DNA of 64,000 bases from Atriophallophorus winterbourni (GCA_013407085.1 JACCGJ010002683.1:1-64000), one strand, 5' to 3'. Positions 1-11,729 are shown, numbered from the stretch's first letter. Notes: generated from the letters alone by a model not told the origin. A program made the numbers and translations.

Positions 1-1229
1 AGTTCACAAACTCTCGTTTAGCACACGAATTAATTTTTCTCTCAATATTTTCAAGAGGATTATTTTCATTCAACCAACTGACGAAGTTGTCAAGTAATGC
101 TAAAATGTAATAAGATCACATTAGCGGAGCTCTTGACTTCGAATAAGATATTCTCGTTCACTTCTTTACTGTCCAACTGTGGAAGTGAAACCGACACTCG
201 GAAAAAGAGCTCCCGTTCAAATTTGGAGCTTCGGTGTGTAAATCAGTGGTCAGGTATCAGGATGAGCATTTGGATCAAATTGCATAAAGTACGTAGGACA
301 GTTGTGTGAACAAAAATTGCTCTTTCGATACCACAATAAGAAGACCAAGGGGAGATATAAATGACGGAACAAAATGGAAAGCCGCATTTGAAAATTTATT
401 AAATTTGTATTCAACATGATATCACCAACTAACTCTCATGCATCCCAATGTCATTGACGAATAAATATATAGTGTCGCTAAAAATTTAAGTGAGATCGCC
501 TTTTTATCTATCCAGCAAAGACAGCTTGGAGACCATCTTCATGGAAATCGATAACATTGTACTGAAAGAAAATGCATACCAATTCATTAACTGTGCATTC
601 AAGGCAAATTTGTTTTAAAATAATGCTTATAGAAAAGGCTATTTGCATATTTTAAAGGAATATACAGTTATGTGTCGGAAACAGCGTTCATCTGGATGCG
701 ACAATATAGTAGCTTCTGAATATTAACAGTGTTCGATCATCTCACAAACAAGGTTAAGAGAGATAAATAAAATCTTAATAAGGCACACGGTTTTTGTGGT
801 TTGTGAATAACGGAACTTCGAATAACATAAGTACTTGGTCACAGCTTGGATTTAGGCAGCACATTTAGAAACAACGCTACAATAAATTAGATTTGACACG
901 TTTTGTGCTTCAAAGAAAAAACCCAAGATCCTTCTGATGTCAAATGTAAGTCGAACGGAAATCTACGGACTTGTTTATCGGAACCCTGGAGGTAAGTTAC
1001 TAGAAAAACCAAAAACTTCACTCAAACCACCAATCAATACTTATGAGGCACATTTCGCTGGACAGGCAGAAATAAGGCTAGATTTCATGAGCATCAAATC
1101 AACAAAGTCTCACCGTGACATGAATTTGGAAAAAATGTTTTGTACCTGATAGCCAAAGACAATGGTAATTCTCGTGACATCACATTTATTAACACCAATT
1201 TCCAAGCAAGGTATGCAATTCTATCATGT
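1..1229. other. No recognisable gene, AT-rich
   Basis: I read this stretch on both strands and saw only short ORFs with no family resemblance, no tandem repeat and no transposon terminus. It is probably old intergenic or intronic DNA. Confidence 0.5.
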
Positions 1230-1243
1230 ATATCCAATCATTA

Positions 1244-1611
1244 ACTCCGCCAAGGACGGTCCTAAGCCCGTCTGAGAAAGGAGGAGGGTTGGGCTTAGGG
1301 CTAGCAACCCTATCCCGTAAAACCTACATTGATACGGGAACGATGACAACAGATCCGTGGTTCGGTCATGTCTGCAGGATGGATCCCAGTTCGCATACGA
1401 AGGTAGCCGTGCACTGGCATCCGCAAGGTAAACGAAAAAGGGTACCGCCCAAGGAAACTTGGCGCAGAACTTTGGAACGCGAACTACATGCACAAGGATT
1501 CACGGTGCAGACGGCAACGGGAGCAGCGACAGACCGGAGCCACTGGCGTGAAGTTGTCTTCGCCTCATGTGCCACCCGGCACGGAGAGGACTGAATGAAT
1601 GAATGAAATGA
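1244..1611 (+). mobile_element. Short internally deleted LINE insertion with perfect target-site duplication
   Basis: The 368-bp insert is flanked by identical 14-mers ATATCCAATCATTA (1230-1243 and 1612-1625), the target-site duplication expected from target-primed reverse transcription. An open frame (1226-1594) encodes a non-LTR ORF2 C-terminus: a GHVCRM box near residue 48, the basic GKRKRVPPKETWRRTLE stretch near 68-84, an SHWREVV segment and the ending CATRHGED. The stop runs into an ATGAATGAATGAA tail, the usual simple-repeat 3' end of such elements. The first 80-100 bp (from 1244, including a GAGGAGGGTTGGGC stretch) resembles, from memory, the 5' head of the same LINE class, so head and tail appear joined with the EN and RT domains missing. 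The exact clade (RTE-like or related) is uncertain. The perfect duplication suggests a fairly recent insertion. Confidence 0.8.
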
Positions 1612-1625
1612 ATATCCAATCATTA

Positions 1626-2555
1626 GTTGCCGGGATTTAGAGTAAAAACAAATTTGGGCGGTCGTACAACATACAATATGTATAGGCGGACAATTTGGCT
1701 TAGGTATTGGTATAATTCAAATGTGTTTTCATAAAAATTCATGCCAATCAGGTTAATTGTTTGATGATACACTTTGTTCAACTCATTATGCTAGTTTGGC
1801 TGGTACCCAATTGGAAACACACGATTCATGAGCTCATATTTTTCTCTGCACAGCTCAGTCGAGCGGCTGCTGTATCCAGGACATTGATATAAGACTAAGA
1901 CTGGTTTATTACCTTCACACTTTAAGGATTTTGAATCTCAATTTTTCGACGTATAAAATAGTGTTCGTCAAATATTCCTTTATGCTTGAATTTACATTCC
2001 ATCGGAGGTCTACTCGCTTAGATTTGTTTTACATACTCGAAGTTCAATGTAATCTGACCGTGTTGTGGAGCCTTGTTATAATTAATTCCATATACGCAAC
2101 GTGCATTTGGAAGTATTTAGATCGATTTTCATTGGTATTGGTAATTAATGGGATCAATTCTGATATCAGGATTTAAGCAACCAATGAGCTGTTTTATTAA
2201 TATCATGCTACTTATTAATACAGAGTAGCGTGGTTGTTTGTAAATTAAAGGCGTCTATGGATTCCCCGTGATCTCTGCATAAAGATAAACTCCGCAGAGT
2301 TGAAGCATGCATTAAGTTTCTTTCAAAACCTTTTGTTGAGGGAGATGAGAAATGGGCGCTTTATGTAAAAGCAGTGCGCGGAACGTCAAGGATGTGTATA
2401 GGTCAAACACCACAGACAATTCCGAATCCAGAGGTCATTCATCAAAAAGTAATGCTGTGTATTTGGCGGAATGTATACTGTCATTTGCATTGAGATTTGC
2501 TACCATCAAATGTAACCATCAGGTCCAACCTTGAGTCGATATTGTTCGCTCAAAA
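1626..2555. other. No recognisable gene
   Basis: Only short unsupported ORFs occur here. The last part, just before the mariner fragment, may include decayed transposon sequence, but I cannot align it by eye. Confidence 0.4.
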
Positions 2556-2958
2556 CAACCGCAACTGGAAAGCGTGCGTTTTCTGTATGATAACGCTCGA
2601 ACGGGTGTCGCGAAATCGACCAGACAGAACCTACTTAATTTTGGTTGAGAGATTCTTACGCAATCACCTTATAGTCCCGACCTTGACACATTCGACTACC
2701 ATATGTTTGGCTGAATGCAGACTTCTTCTCTGAAAAACTATTCGCCTATGGTAACTCAGTGAAAACAGCTTTGGAAGAATTTTTCAACTCCAAATCGCCG
2801 CCGTTTTACGTAGGACGTATTCATACCCTACCAAATCGATGAAATAAGCTACTTGAACACGACGGAGATTATTTTTATGATAAGTATCGTGATCTGTTAT
2901 AATGTTTCAGGTTAAATAAAAAGCATAGAATAAATTCCGAAAAAATGCACTAACCTAA
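2556..2958 (+). pseudogene. Mariner-family transposase, C-terminal fragment with 3' terminal repeat
   Basis: The frame from 2562 reads through a VRFLYDNAR motif with its aspartate codon at 2589, then SPYSPDLDTFDYH with the next aspartate codon at 2694. Exactly 34 residues separate the two, the D34D spacing of mariner transposases. A TGA at 2646 replaces the tryptophan codon expected in the G-W-E stretch. The resemblance continues, with frame changes, through an EEFFNSK-like helix to about 2882. At 2935-2958 the sequence ending in ACTAACCTAA resembles a mariner terminal inverted repeat (TTAGGTTAGTGC on the other strand). The N-terminal DNA-binding half and first catalytic aspartate are missing, so the copy is dead. 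Confidence 0.85.
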
Positions 2959-4139
2959 CGGAAGTTTTACTCGGGTAAAAACATAGTCAACTTAAACAAG
3001 TTGCTCTTGTATGCCACTGTTAGATAAGTACGGTACGGCCAACCTGTTCAATCACATGAGCCCCCACTCATGTAGACTGGGTTCAAAACCCATGACCATG
3101 AATAAAAACGCTCATTTGCATGTATCTCCGTGCAAATGAGCTTTTTTATTCATAGTCAACATAGATTAAAATATAATTTTATAATGCATTTTAAGAGAAT
3201 GGAATGTAACAAAGTTTGAACTGCTTGGAGCATTTTCAGCGTGGCCGAATGCAAAGCGGTTGACAGAGGGATTTAAAATTTTACCGAGATAACAATGACT
3301 GTTTGATAAACATGAAGGTATAGCTACAGAAATCACGCGAATTTATAGCACTATTTTAAAAAAGTGCCAGTTGACAGTTGCAGCGCATGCAACAGCGAAA
3401 AATGCAAATACTTTGATTTAGAGTTAAGAGTTAACTTTTAAGTCGTTCAAACATTGATGATTGTTATGATGATTTCCATTGTCATGCTACTGGATTACTC
3501 GTGACTAAAGATTGCCCCCTGTTTCGTTACAACGAAGCAGCATGTTCTATATAAGTTCAACTCGTTTTCAACGTACCGCTGTTACTGTCAACACCCATTA
3601 CACATATTTATATGATGAGCAATGAGGGTTTTCACGCAGTTTGAAAATGTGCAAAAGTCGCGGCTTTTGAACACTTTAAGCAAATCGTTTGGACATAAGA
3701 TCTTCATATCTGTCCTTATTAAGGTTACACTGTGATAAAATATGTTGTTAAAAGGGTAGGCGATGGAATTGTTTCGTACCAACTGATCTCTTGCTTGAAG
3801 AAAAAGAAGAAGAAGAGAAAGAAGAAATTTCTATTCGTTAAAACGAATTCTCAGCTAATCAAATTAATTTTAACACACAAATTTTTAATTCGAATAACGA
3901 ATACGGACCAAACATTAAAGTTTAATTGCAAAATTTGAAATTGCCAGTCACATTCAAATTCAATACCTTGTCGGTTTCGTCTACACCGGCATCCATCGTT
4001 GTGATTGAAATTGATTAAATGTCAGGCTGCATGATTTTTAAAATCCTGAGGAACAAGTTTTATTTCACATTTTTCTGACCGGCGCAGCAGATTCAACATT
4101 TTTCAAAATAAATAATATAAAAAAATTCACAGCATTTAA
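2959..4139. other. No gene; hairpin and purine-rich tract
   Basis: Apart from the hairpin listed separately, the stretch holds an AAG/GAA-rich low-complexity tract at 3797-3827 and AT-rich sequence. Nothing resembling a protein or RNA gene was supported. Confidence 0.4.
3095..3156. repeat. Long near-perfect hairpin next to a box B-like palindrome
   Basis: Two 23-nt arms (3098-3120 and 3131-3153) are reverse complements with one mismatch, separated by a 10-nt loop. A few more pairs (GAC/GTC) extend the base. Just upstream, 3079-3091 reads GGGTTCAAAACCC, which is both a palindrome and similar to the B box of a tRNA-type internal promoter. It could be the fold-back end of a small transposon, a tRNA-derived repeat tail, or a structured RNA. 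I do not recognise the family. Confidence 0.6.
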
Positions 4140-4740
4140 TTGTGACACTGTCGCTTAAACCCAATGAGGATACCAACAGAAAAGCTGCTGCTGTAAATTG
4201 CTCATGGTGGGCTATTAGTCTGTCTTTCCCGGCGATTACTCCACAAATGTTTCGTATTCTTTATTCCATAGACGTGAGACCAGTTTGGGAATATGGTTTG
4301 CCAGCAGCCTTTCCACAAACTAAGAGAGAACGTGACCAGCTGGAAAAAGTTCAACGGCGGGCGACGGAAATAGTACAAGGATCTTAACCAATTCCCTATG
4401 TAGAGAGTGTTCAACGCCTTAACCTCAAGTCGCTCAGTATTTGGTGTGTGCGCTGCGACTTGCTGCTAACTCGTCGCATATTACTGGGAGCCTATGGTGA
4501 AGAGCTGCGAGAGTTTTACCTCTCGATGCGTGCTCAAGAACCCATGACCATGTTCTACAGGTGCAACATTGAAGAACACTACGCTTAAAACAAGGACTCA
4601 CGCTCTCAACAAGAATTGTTAACATGTGGAATGTGCTTCTGGAAGAGGTTTTTCGAGCAAGAAACTATTGGATAATGTACTGCTCGTAATCACTGGGACG
4701 TTGTACAACACTGGACAGGATTTCTTCAACTGAGGTTCTT
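4140..4740 (+). pseudogene. CR1-like LINE ORF2 C-terminal fragment
   Basis: The frame 4142-4387 contains FRILYSIDVRPVWEYGLPAA followed by QLEKVQRRATEIVQG, the conserved segment after the reverse transcriptase palm in CR1/Jockey-type ORF2 proteins. After a TAA the same frame continues with VESVQRLNLKSLSIWCVRCDLLL, matching the usual LNLxSLxxRRxRxDLIL block. A later shifted segment near 4600 resembles the VNLWNxLPEEV motif. Stops and frame changes show a pseudogene. The polymerase active site lies upstream and is absent. The neighbouring DNA on both sides is unassigned. Confidence 0.75.
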
Positions 4741-5377
4741 CTGGACTATGTTGCTGATAGAAAGAGATGCGGCTTACAAGGGCTTGACCCTCTGTCGTCT
4801 ATCAAGAAGAGGAAGAAGAAAGTGTGCGGGGCATCAAACATCCTTTGTTTATACAGAGACATGTTAAAACGTTTCAAAAACAAAAGGGTTCCATGTTGAC
4901 TGAAACATCAATAATGTGTTGAGAAATATATAATTTTTGAGCCCGGTCGATTCAAAGGCCCCGCGCCATAACGGAAAATAGACAATTGTGCGTTACATTA
5001 AACGTCATTTTGATCTTCGTTTCTAGACGAAATATGAGGATGAGTATACTATAAAATCGCATTGGACTGAGAGGGAATATGCAGCAAAATACTTGTTCAC
5101 CTTGCGCCACATTGTGAATCTGATTTGAACGTTTTATATTTTATCGGTGATTTCTACATCAGATTAAATTTAAACATCTGTTAACCAATTTACAGCTCAC
5201 CGTATTTAATTCATGAAGAATTGAGAGGATTGTACGTGCATATAATCTGAGCAATCACAGAGCAGTTGTTGAATTTTTGTTGATCAAATCAATGGGAACA
5301 CTATGAAATAAAATTTTATTCTCTATTTTTATGATACTTTTAGATTGATCAACTCTTAGAGCGTTTAATTCTTTTAA
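4741..5377. other. No recognisable gene
   Basis: This is AT-rich sequence between a LINE fragment and a piggyBac element. I see no supported coding or RNA feature. It ends in the TTAA (5374-5377) used as the piggyBac target site. Confidence 0.4.
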
Positions 5378-5682
5378 CCTTCCTGGACCTGAAATGGGGT
5401 CAGAAATGACCCCAGAGTATGTAATTTTGCAATAACTGCTAAACTAATGGTTAAATTTATCCAAAATTATCATTTCCTTCCTAAAATTATGTGTAAAACA
5501 TTGACAAGCAGTACCAATTGGATACTTGTTTTATTTAACTACTTATGACGTTTTTAAGTGTGTGGGGTCATTTTTGACCCCATTTCAGGAGAATGTGTTG
5601 ATGTCAAATATTGTCCTAAAAATTTATTTATTACAGAAATTTTTAATTTTTATAATTTTTTTCCAGATAATAATACCCAGTT

Positions 5683-6102
5683 ATGTCTGGTACATATCTT
5701 AGTGATGAACAAATACAAGAAACTTTATATAAATCCGATTCGGAGGTTGATAGTGAAGAAGAACTTATTCATGATGAAAATTCAGAAATAGAAGACAATA
5801 TCTTGCCTAATGAAGATGATTCTTCCTCTTCTACTTATGAAGAAGACTCAGATGAATATGATGATGAAAATTACATAACCTCAAGAGATGGAACAAAATG
5901 GAGAAGAACTCCCCACTCAGCTCAACGAAGAACTTTGAGACGAAATATTCTCCGAGTGACACCTGGACTTACAGCTATCAGCAAAAACATAGAGACGCCA
6001 ATAAGCGCATTTCAGCTACTTTTTGATGATAGTATTTTCAATATGATAGTTGATTGTTCTGAAAAAAAGCAGCACAACTCGGTCATCCTGAATGGAAATT
6101 GA
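5683..6102 (+). pseudogene. piggyBac transposase N-terminal remnant
   Basis: This 139-codon frame starts MSGTYLSDEQIQETL and is strongly acidic over residues 20-65 (runs of D, E and S), as is usual for the N-terminus of piggyBac transposases. The segment TPISAFQLLFDDSIFNMIVD (about 106-125) matches the conserved start of the folded domain, where a TPxxxFxLFFxxxxxxxIV pattern precedes the catalytic core. Shortly afterwards the frame ends at a stop (6100-6102). Full-length members are usually around 500-600 residues and carry a DDD catalytic triad. None of that core is present. The deletion junction lies between about 6060 and 6125, where the text matches neither half well. Confidence 0.85.
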
Positions 6103-6532
6103 AGAGAGTATCACTGAATGCTCGAAAAGATGGCCGTTTGTTCTTCTCACCCATATTATCAATGTTTGTGCTTTGAATGCTTATGTGCTTTACCAAAAGA
6201 AATATCCAAATACATCACTGACAAGACTTAATTTGCTCAAGAATTTGGGTTTGGAACTCGTGAAACCTGCAATCAAAGCGAGGGCAAATCCTCCAAGAAC
6301 AGGAATACCATTGTCAGTTCAAGCAGGTATGGCATCAGTTATAGGCCCTCTACCACAACAGGTTCCACCACCAATACCAGCTAATTTAAGAAAAGGGAAA
6401 AGAAATCGCTGTGCATTCTGCCCAAGGACGAAAGACACCAAATATAGTGTTAAATGTTCGTTATGCTCTGCATTCATTTGCCCTGAACATACAGAATCCA
6501 ATGTAACAAATTGTGTAAACTGTCATGCTTAA
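6092..6532 (+). pseudogene. piggyBac transposase C-terminal remnant with cysteine-rich domain
   Basis: The frame is offset from the N-terminal piece and starts at a chance ATG at the deletion scar. From about residue 12 it reads KRWPFVLLTHIINVCALNAY, the family's conserved helix after the catalytic core. A proline-rich linker (about residues 71-100) leads to a terminal zinc-binding cysteine-rich domain with CAFC, CSLC, CPEH and CVNC pairs (about 108-145). That domain binds the transposon ends in characterised family members. The domain looks intact, so a truncated product able to bind ends is conceivable, but nothing here shows expression. Confidence 0.85.
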
Positions 6533-6768
6533 TTATTTGTACCCATCAGTTTATCTTTTATTAAATTTTGTTTCTCTTTCCACAAATATGGATTTTAGTT
6601 GATGAATATTTGAAAATAAAGCTTTAAAGTCTCTAGAATATAGTTTTTATTCATTTCATTCCATTGCAGAACCTTAATAACATGTTTAAATACAAAAAAA
6701 CGATTGGGGTCAAATATGACCCCATTTCAGTACTCCGTGTACTATGAGAGGTTTTAGGTAGAGGAAGG

Positions 6769-7589
6769 TTAAAATATGCTAACGTTTCCATAAAACTGTG
6801 ACTTTTATCGAACATTTTTATTGTGCCGTCTTGTAGCAATGTATCCGGACACGTAGAGTATGCACAATTAAATCATACTCACTAACCTGGTCTTCGATGA
6901 GCATTATTGCCAAGAGTGCAACCGATAAGTTAAGGTTTGTATCAAAAGTGCACGGTTCACGATGAGCATGGCGAACAGTGGCAACGATACCAGCTCTACG
7001 TTTCGCTTGAAACTGAATTTCCTGACAAAACCTACAGGTCAGTGATTCTTCACTTGATTGGAATCATTAACATATGAGGTTTTAGGATACAACAATATTT
7101 TAAGGTTTTCAAATCGCTTTAGTTGTATACAATCAGTATAAGGTTGATGCTGGCAGTAAGAAAACTTCCGTTAGAAGCAAAAGACTGTGAACTCACTGTT
7201 AAAGTAAAGCAATCATGCTCCGATTCTCGACAACTGAAGACACAATCTTACTTTTTTCTCTTGTACAAATCCCGCTCAAGACCATGTCATATGTGGGAGT
7301 CCCATGTTGTGTAAAATGCATGAAATATTCTCAAATGAATTAAGATTAATCCGTGTTTGCTGGAAAAACGAATCGGAAAGTTTCGTGTGAACTTCGTGTG
7401 CATGAATCAAAATAAATTTTGCCATTTACTGCACTTAAAAATGTTTGCTTGCTGTTGCATCGATGTAAACGCAGCAGGTATCATCATTTTGACCCGACCA
7501 ATGGATTTCTGAGGTTCATGCATTCAAGTGACATGATTCAAGAGTTCTCTTTCAAAACCTGATTGGCTTCACAATAAACGCTGAATGGA
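6769..7589. other. No recognisable gene
   Basis: Short ORFs only, for example 7123-7314, with no family resemblance. No repeats were recognised by eye. Confidence 0.4.
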
Positions 7590-9020
7590 AATACGTTTAA
7601 ATGTTATAAATTAGTCCTCGTGACTTGTGCAATACAAAGTAATGTTTTGTTATTATTTGTGGAATACATTACGATTTGTTCGCATATAATCATCAATTTC
7701 TTACTTTAATAAACTCAAGCTCGTGGAACCACATCTTTAGGGTGCCAAATTCCAGATTAAACTGACACGCACTGGAAAAATACCTGCGGAAGTTCTGTTC
7801 AGTGTGTGTAAAGTCCAACATTCAGCCAAGACCTCTCTGCGCACAGACGGTTGGGAACAGTAGTAAGAACATCATATGCAAGGATAAGATGGCCTCGCAT
7901 TCTCCTTTGCGAAAGAGTCGTCAGGCCTATCTGTATATGAGACGCTCAACGCATGGAATATTGAAGAAATTGTAGACAAGTTTCGAAATTCAATTATGCA
8001 TATGGTCCAAAAGCAAAATATGCTTTCGGACTAATGGTTTTTTGACTTGGATAATATACTTCAGAACTCCGTGTCTATATGTGTTTAACACTGAAGAAAC
8101 CGATCATGGGTAAAACGGAATAATATCCTCCGTAAAATGCTTAGTAGATCAGAGGCGCGTTTTTAAACAGCTTCACATTGTATACCATTTTCCCGATTGC
8201 CACTAATCAAAATATCCAGGTACTTTTCCTCAACTGTATAATCTGGACTTCGTTCTCCTAGTATGTATGGCTAAGAGAACCCGGGATAGCGGCTGAATAG
8301 CATGATTTTGAGTATTTGCATATTAAACAGCAGTTTGTTTTAGGAAGACGGGTCGTGCTATGCATTCAGGTCATTATGTAACCCAAAACAAGCATTTATG
8401 CTTAGATTCAGCCATTTATTTTGTTATCCACGATCAGAACCGTCATGCTGTCATTAATTCTTGGTAAAATGTTCACGTAGATCAAGAACAATATTGGAAC
8501 AAGCACCGATCATTGCGAAACATCGCTCGTGACATCATTTGCCTCTACAATAAATTATTCACACGAACTCTGGTGTATCGGTAGTTTCATATCCATATTT
8601 GTATGGATATTCGTAACAATCCCGTATCTATGCAGCTTGTTTAAAAGTAAATTATGCTTCTAACGAAAACTTCAGAAATTTCAGGCCAAGATTGTTGAAT
8701 ATAGTCACGCGTCACTCAAAATTCACCCAATCGTTCAAGTTCATCTGCAGATTAATTCGTCGAAATCCGTACCGGGAAAACAACAAAAGGGTGTTTGCGC
8801 AGTTATTATTTGTTCTAACACTTTTGATACTGACGAGAGCCGTGTCACCGATCTGTAATTAATCTCTGACGTCGGAACGGCAAACCCTTTGGGTGATAAT
8901 TGTCATAATTTGAAATCGCTTGATGCCAGTTCGCGTAAAGCAAATTGCTGGACATATCAGAAAAAGGACCAGACAATTGCATATGACAGGTTTTGAGTAG
9001 CCTCGGAGTTATCTTATGTT
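7590..9020 (-). pseudogene. CR1-like LINE ORF2, 5'-truncated (RT to C-terminus)
   Basis: Read on the minus strand from 9020 the frames give, in order: TPRLLKTCHMQLSGPFSDM (linker before the RT), a degraded RPVTRLSSVSKVLEQII block (about 8830), a palm segment with VLDLREHF-like text and an LIVDDIKWL box (about 8430-8500) in place of FADDxKxW, then GLHNDLNA (about 8380) and NKLLFNMQ. Towards the 3' end come LSQRRMRGHLILAYDVL (about 7890) and an RRYFSSAC / LEFGTLKMW pair (about 7740), the decayed FFSVRVCFxWNSLP motif. Many stops and frame changes show an old copy. A related shorter copy lies at 11730-12110 on the same strand. Confidence 0.75.
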
Positions 9021-9197
9021 CAAACACTTAAACTGTAGTTGTTTCAAAGAGAATATTTTGACCAGAGATGACTAGTTTCTGTAGGGTCCTAACGAAACAT
9101 TTAAATAACGCATTTGTTCGTAACTGTAGGATTCTAGAAATTCTTTGCACGGCACACTAAATCTGGGCGATATCGGTTTTGCTTTTTCGATCATTTA

Positions 9198-9200
<3 letters not shown>

Positions 9201-9240
<40 letters not shown>
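9201..9240. repeat. (TA)20 microsatellite
   Basis: Forty bases of uninterrupted TA repeat lie immediately before a LINE 3' fragment, possibly at its 5' insertion junction. Confidence 0.95.
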
Positions 9241-9243
<3 letters not shown>

Positions 9244-9254
9244 GAATACCGTGA

Positions 9255-9609
9255 GCCACGACATACACGCAGCCACTCAGCGACACTACAAATCCCCCAC
9301 TCCCGTATCAGCTGTCGCTGGTATTTTATTGTGCACGTGTCTATTTCCTTTGGAATGCCCTTCCCAAAACTCTTGTCATCGCTCTCCGCGTCGAAACGTT
9401 CATTCGAAATTTGGATACTTATTTTTTACATAACGACTTAACGATACCTGCGTCTTGACTCATGGTAAGTATTCAACTGGACTGTACTTGACATTACATG
9501 TTTATTTTATACCTTTTATCTGAACGAATTTTTGCTATGATATGGTAATTGTGAAACTATGTGCTTTTTGTGACCATAAATTCTTGAATCTTCTTCTTCT
9601 TCTTGAATC
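9255..9609 (+). pseudogene. CR1-like LINE 3' end (last ORF2 residues, UTR, tail repeat)
   Basis: One frame reads FYCARVYFLWNALPKTLVI then ETFIRNLDTYF, the last conserved block of CR1-like ORF2. About 130 bp of UTR follow, then the shared terminal module TGCTTTTTGTGACCATAAA (9562-9580) and a TTCTTGAATC-type simple repeat (9581-9609). The copy is severely 5'-truncated and starts just after the (TA)20 tract. Confidence 0.75.
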
Positions 9610-11729
9610 AAAGATAATCTGTACATAATATCTCTATATTCTATTCAGTTAAGTTCATGTGGTGATATCTGGATGTGGTTCTACTTCATGGCGGGTCTTC
9701 CTTCACACAATCAAACATGTTTTAGGTATCTCTATAAATGGAAGGTTTTCAAACGTATAAATCATTTGATGGGAATTAATACCTAATTGGAAAATATTAT
9801 TAATCACCCAAAGTTTGGGTGATACCCACATTGTGTTAAGACGCATAGTTGTATACAATCACAGAATCATTCACAGTATGATTGTGCTTGAATTAATTTG
9901 GTTGCTGAAAATTCGTGTGAACTAATTAACTCATTTTTTATTTTTCTATAAACCCTTCTTCAATTTGACAAGACGGTTTCCCAACCGAAACAAAGTCCAC
10001 ATGGTTTTAGTTGAATATTATAAATGGCCAAGCGAAAACTTACAGAATTACAATCCTGAACTTATTCATTTAAATCTGGGTTTTTTTACATTTATCGTTA
10101 GTCTGGGGGAAATGATTTTCACGTATTCAATAGCAAAATGTATTTTCCTCTGATATTATAAAGGCAACCTAGCAGAAATACTTGCGTAGATACGAGAACA
10201 AAAAATAATCATGTTTAATCGCAAGCATTCACGGTAGCCCGAATTCTAGCAATGCAAACTGCGTTAAAAAAGAGAAACTTTTCTTGTAAAGGCGGAATTT
10301 TATCCACTTAACAGTGTGAGTCCTTATGTGCATTTTGTTCACATTGTGTAAGGTCATCATTTTATGTAGAAATTACATCCTATTTGCTGCAAATATGTTC
10401 TCCATTAGCACCTCGAATCCCTTCAACACATTGGAATTAAAGTAAACTCTAAGGACAATGCCAAGGTGTTAATTGTAAACAAACTGCTAAATGCTTATGC
10501 GTATATAAGGCTCGGGAAATCGGGCTGAGTTTCGGCTATTTTCGGCTACCATCCAGGTGGTTTTGCTTGATAACATTGACCGAGAGCTGAATTAGTATCA
10601 ATGTTCATCAAACGAAACCAACTGGTGATAGCCTTTGCTTCAGTGGCCCCGGGAGAACTTGACGCTTGTTTTGTATGTGAAGTTCAGCGGAGGTGCTGCT
10701 TTGAATTATCTTTGGGTATTTGTTTTTAGCCATCTCAACTTGTATCGGTGAAAAAATGCCTCTTGATCGGCTTCCAAGCTCACAAAATTTACTCTTTCAG
10801 TTGTGTCAGTTATCAGTTCCTCCGCGTCTGAAAGGTTAATCACGGTATGTTAAGCGCTGAGATTTGTATATAATTGACCAACTTACATGCTGGTTGATGT
10901 CAGCACTCACGTTATCTTCATAAAACCGTCAACAGGAAAGCTGATACGGGAAATATTTTTGAACAGATGTGAATGAGAGGACAACTGATGAACTGAAAGC
11001 AGCGCAGTGTGCGGGACGATATGAAAACTAAGCGACTAGAACGGGATCAGTTGGTGAGCATTGCAGAAAACCGAAATGGATGAAGTACACTTGTGGATGG
11101 TCCGTGGCCCTCTGAATGTCAATGGCTAGAGTAGTTGAATAGACGTTCAAAGCTTTGAAGTTGACAATTCGAGCACTATGGAGCACATTTTTTCTGTAAA
11201 ATGTTCAAAAAATATATGTTGAAAAATCGTCGTATTTGTTTTACTACACATCAATAAAATTGCGCCATCGGCGATTCGTTTTTAAACGCTTGATTAACAA
11301 AAATAAATTGTTTGGAATACCACTTTCTTACTTTTGAATAAAAGTTTTATTCTGAACAACAATGTTGTAAATTGACGATGAAATTTTTAAATAAGTTAAA
11401 ACATTCCGTTGTTATCTAAATATTAGAGAGTATAAGTAAGTCGGTGAGTTGGAAACATTTTAAATGGTCTAGTTTATAAAGAACTGGGTTTTGTAATGTT
11501 GTTGCTAGTTGGGAATGAGCTATAAAACCGCAGATCTCAATATATTCGATTGTAAAATCTAATTAAACACCATGGAGCCCTGGATATATTTCTTCTTGCG
11601 CATGTGCTACTACTGAATTATCGTAGAAGTGTACTTGAGCTGCAGTTAAATTCAAGGTTGAATAGTTGTGGCTGAAAAACCATTGCCATATCCACAGGAT
11701 GGAAATATAGATACAGAATTATAAACGTT
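9610..11729. other. No recognisable gene
   Basis: About 2.1 kb of AT-rich sequence. The only ORFs are under 70 codons, with no recognisable motif. TTCGGCTA occurs twice at 10532-10549. I see no transposon ends or structured RNA. Confidence 0.4.

Larger units (their letters stand above)
5378..6768 (+). mobile_element. Internally deleted piggyBac-type transposon with intact ends
   Basis: The element is bounded by TTAA at 5374-5377 and 6769-6772, the target duplication specific to the piggyBac superfamily. Its ends match as inverted repeats: CCTTCCTGGACCTGAAA at the left against CCTTCCTCTACCTAAAA read inward from the right (14 of 17). Three copies of an 18-bp palindrome GGGGTCA-N4-TGACCCC lie at 5396-5413, 5564-5581 and 6706-6723. 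Each adjoins ATTTCAG or its complement, giving asymmetric subterminal repeats. The 1391-bp body carries N- and C-terminal transposase pieces, but the catalytic core is deleted. An AATAAA at 6615-6620 follows the C-terminal piece. With sound ends and no enzyme it would be a non-autonomous element that needs a transposase in trans. Confidence 0.9.

Noticed and set aside
3240..3275. GTGGCCGAATGC...GCGGTT, resembling a tRNA D-arm and A box
   Set aside because: No matching T-arm or acceptor stem at the right distance.
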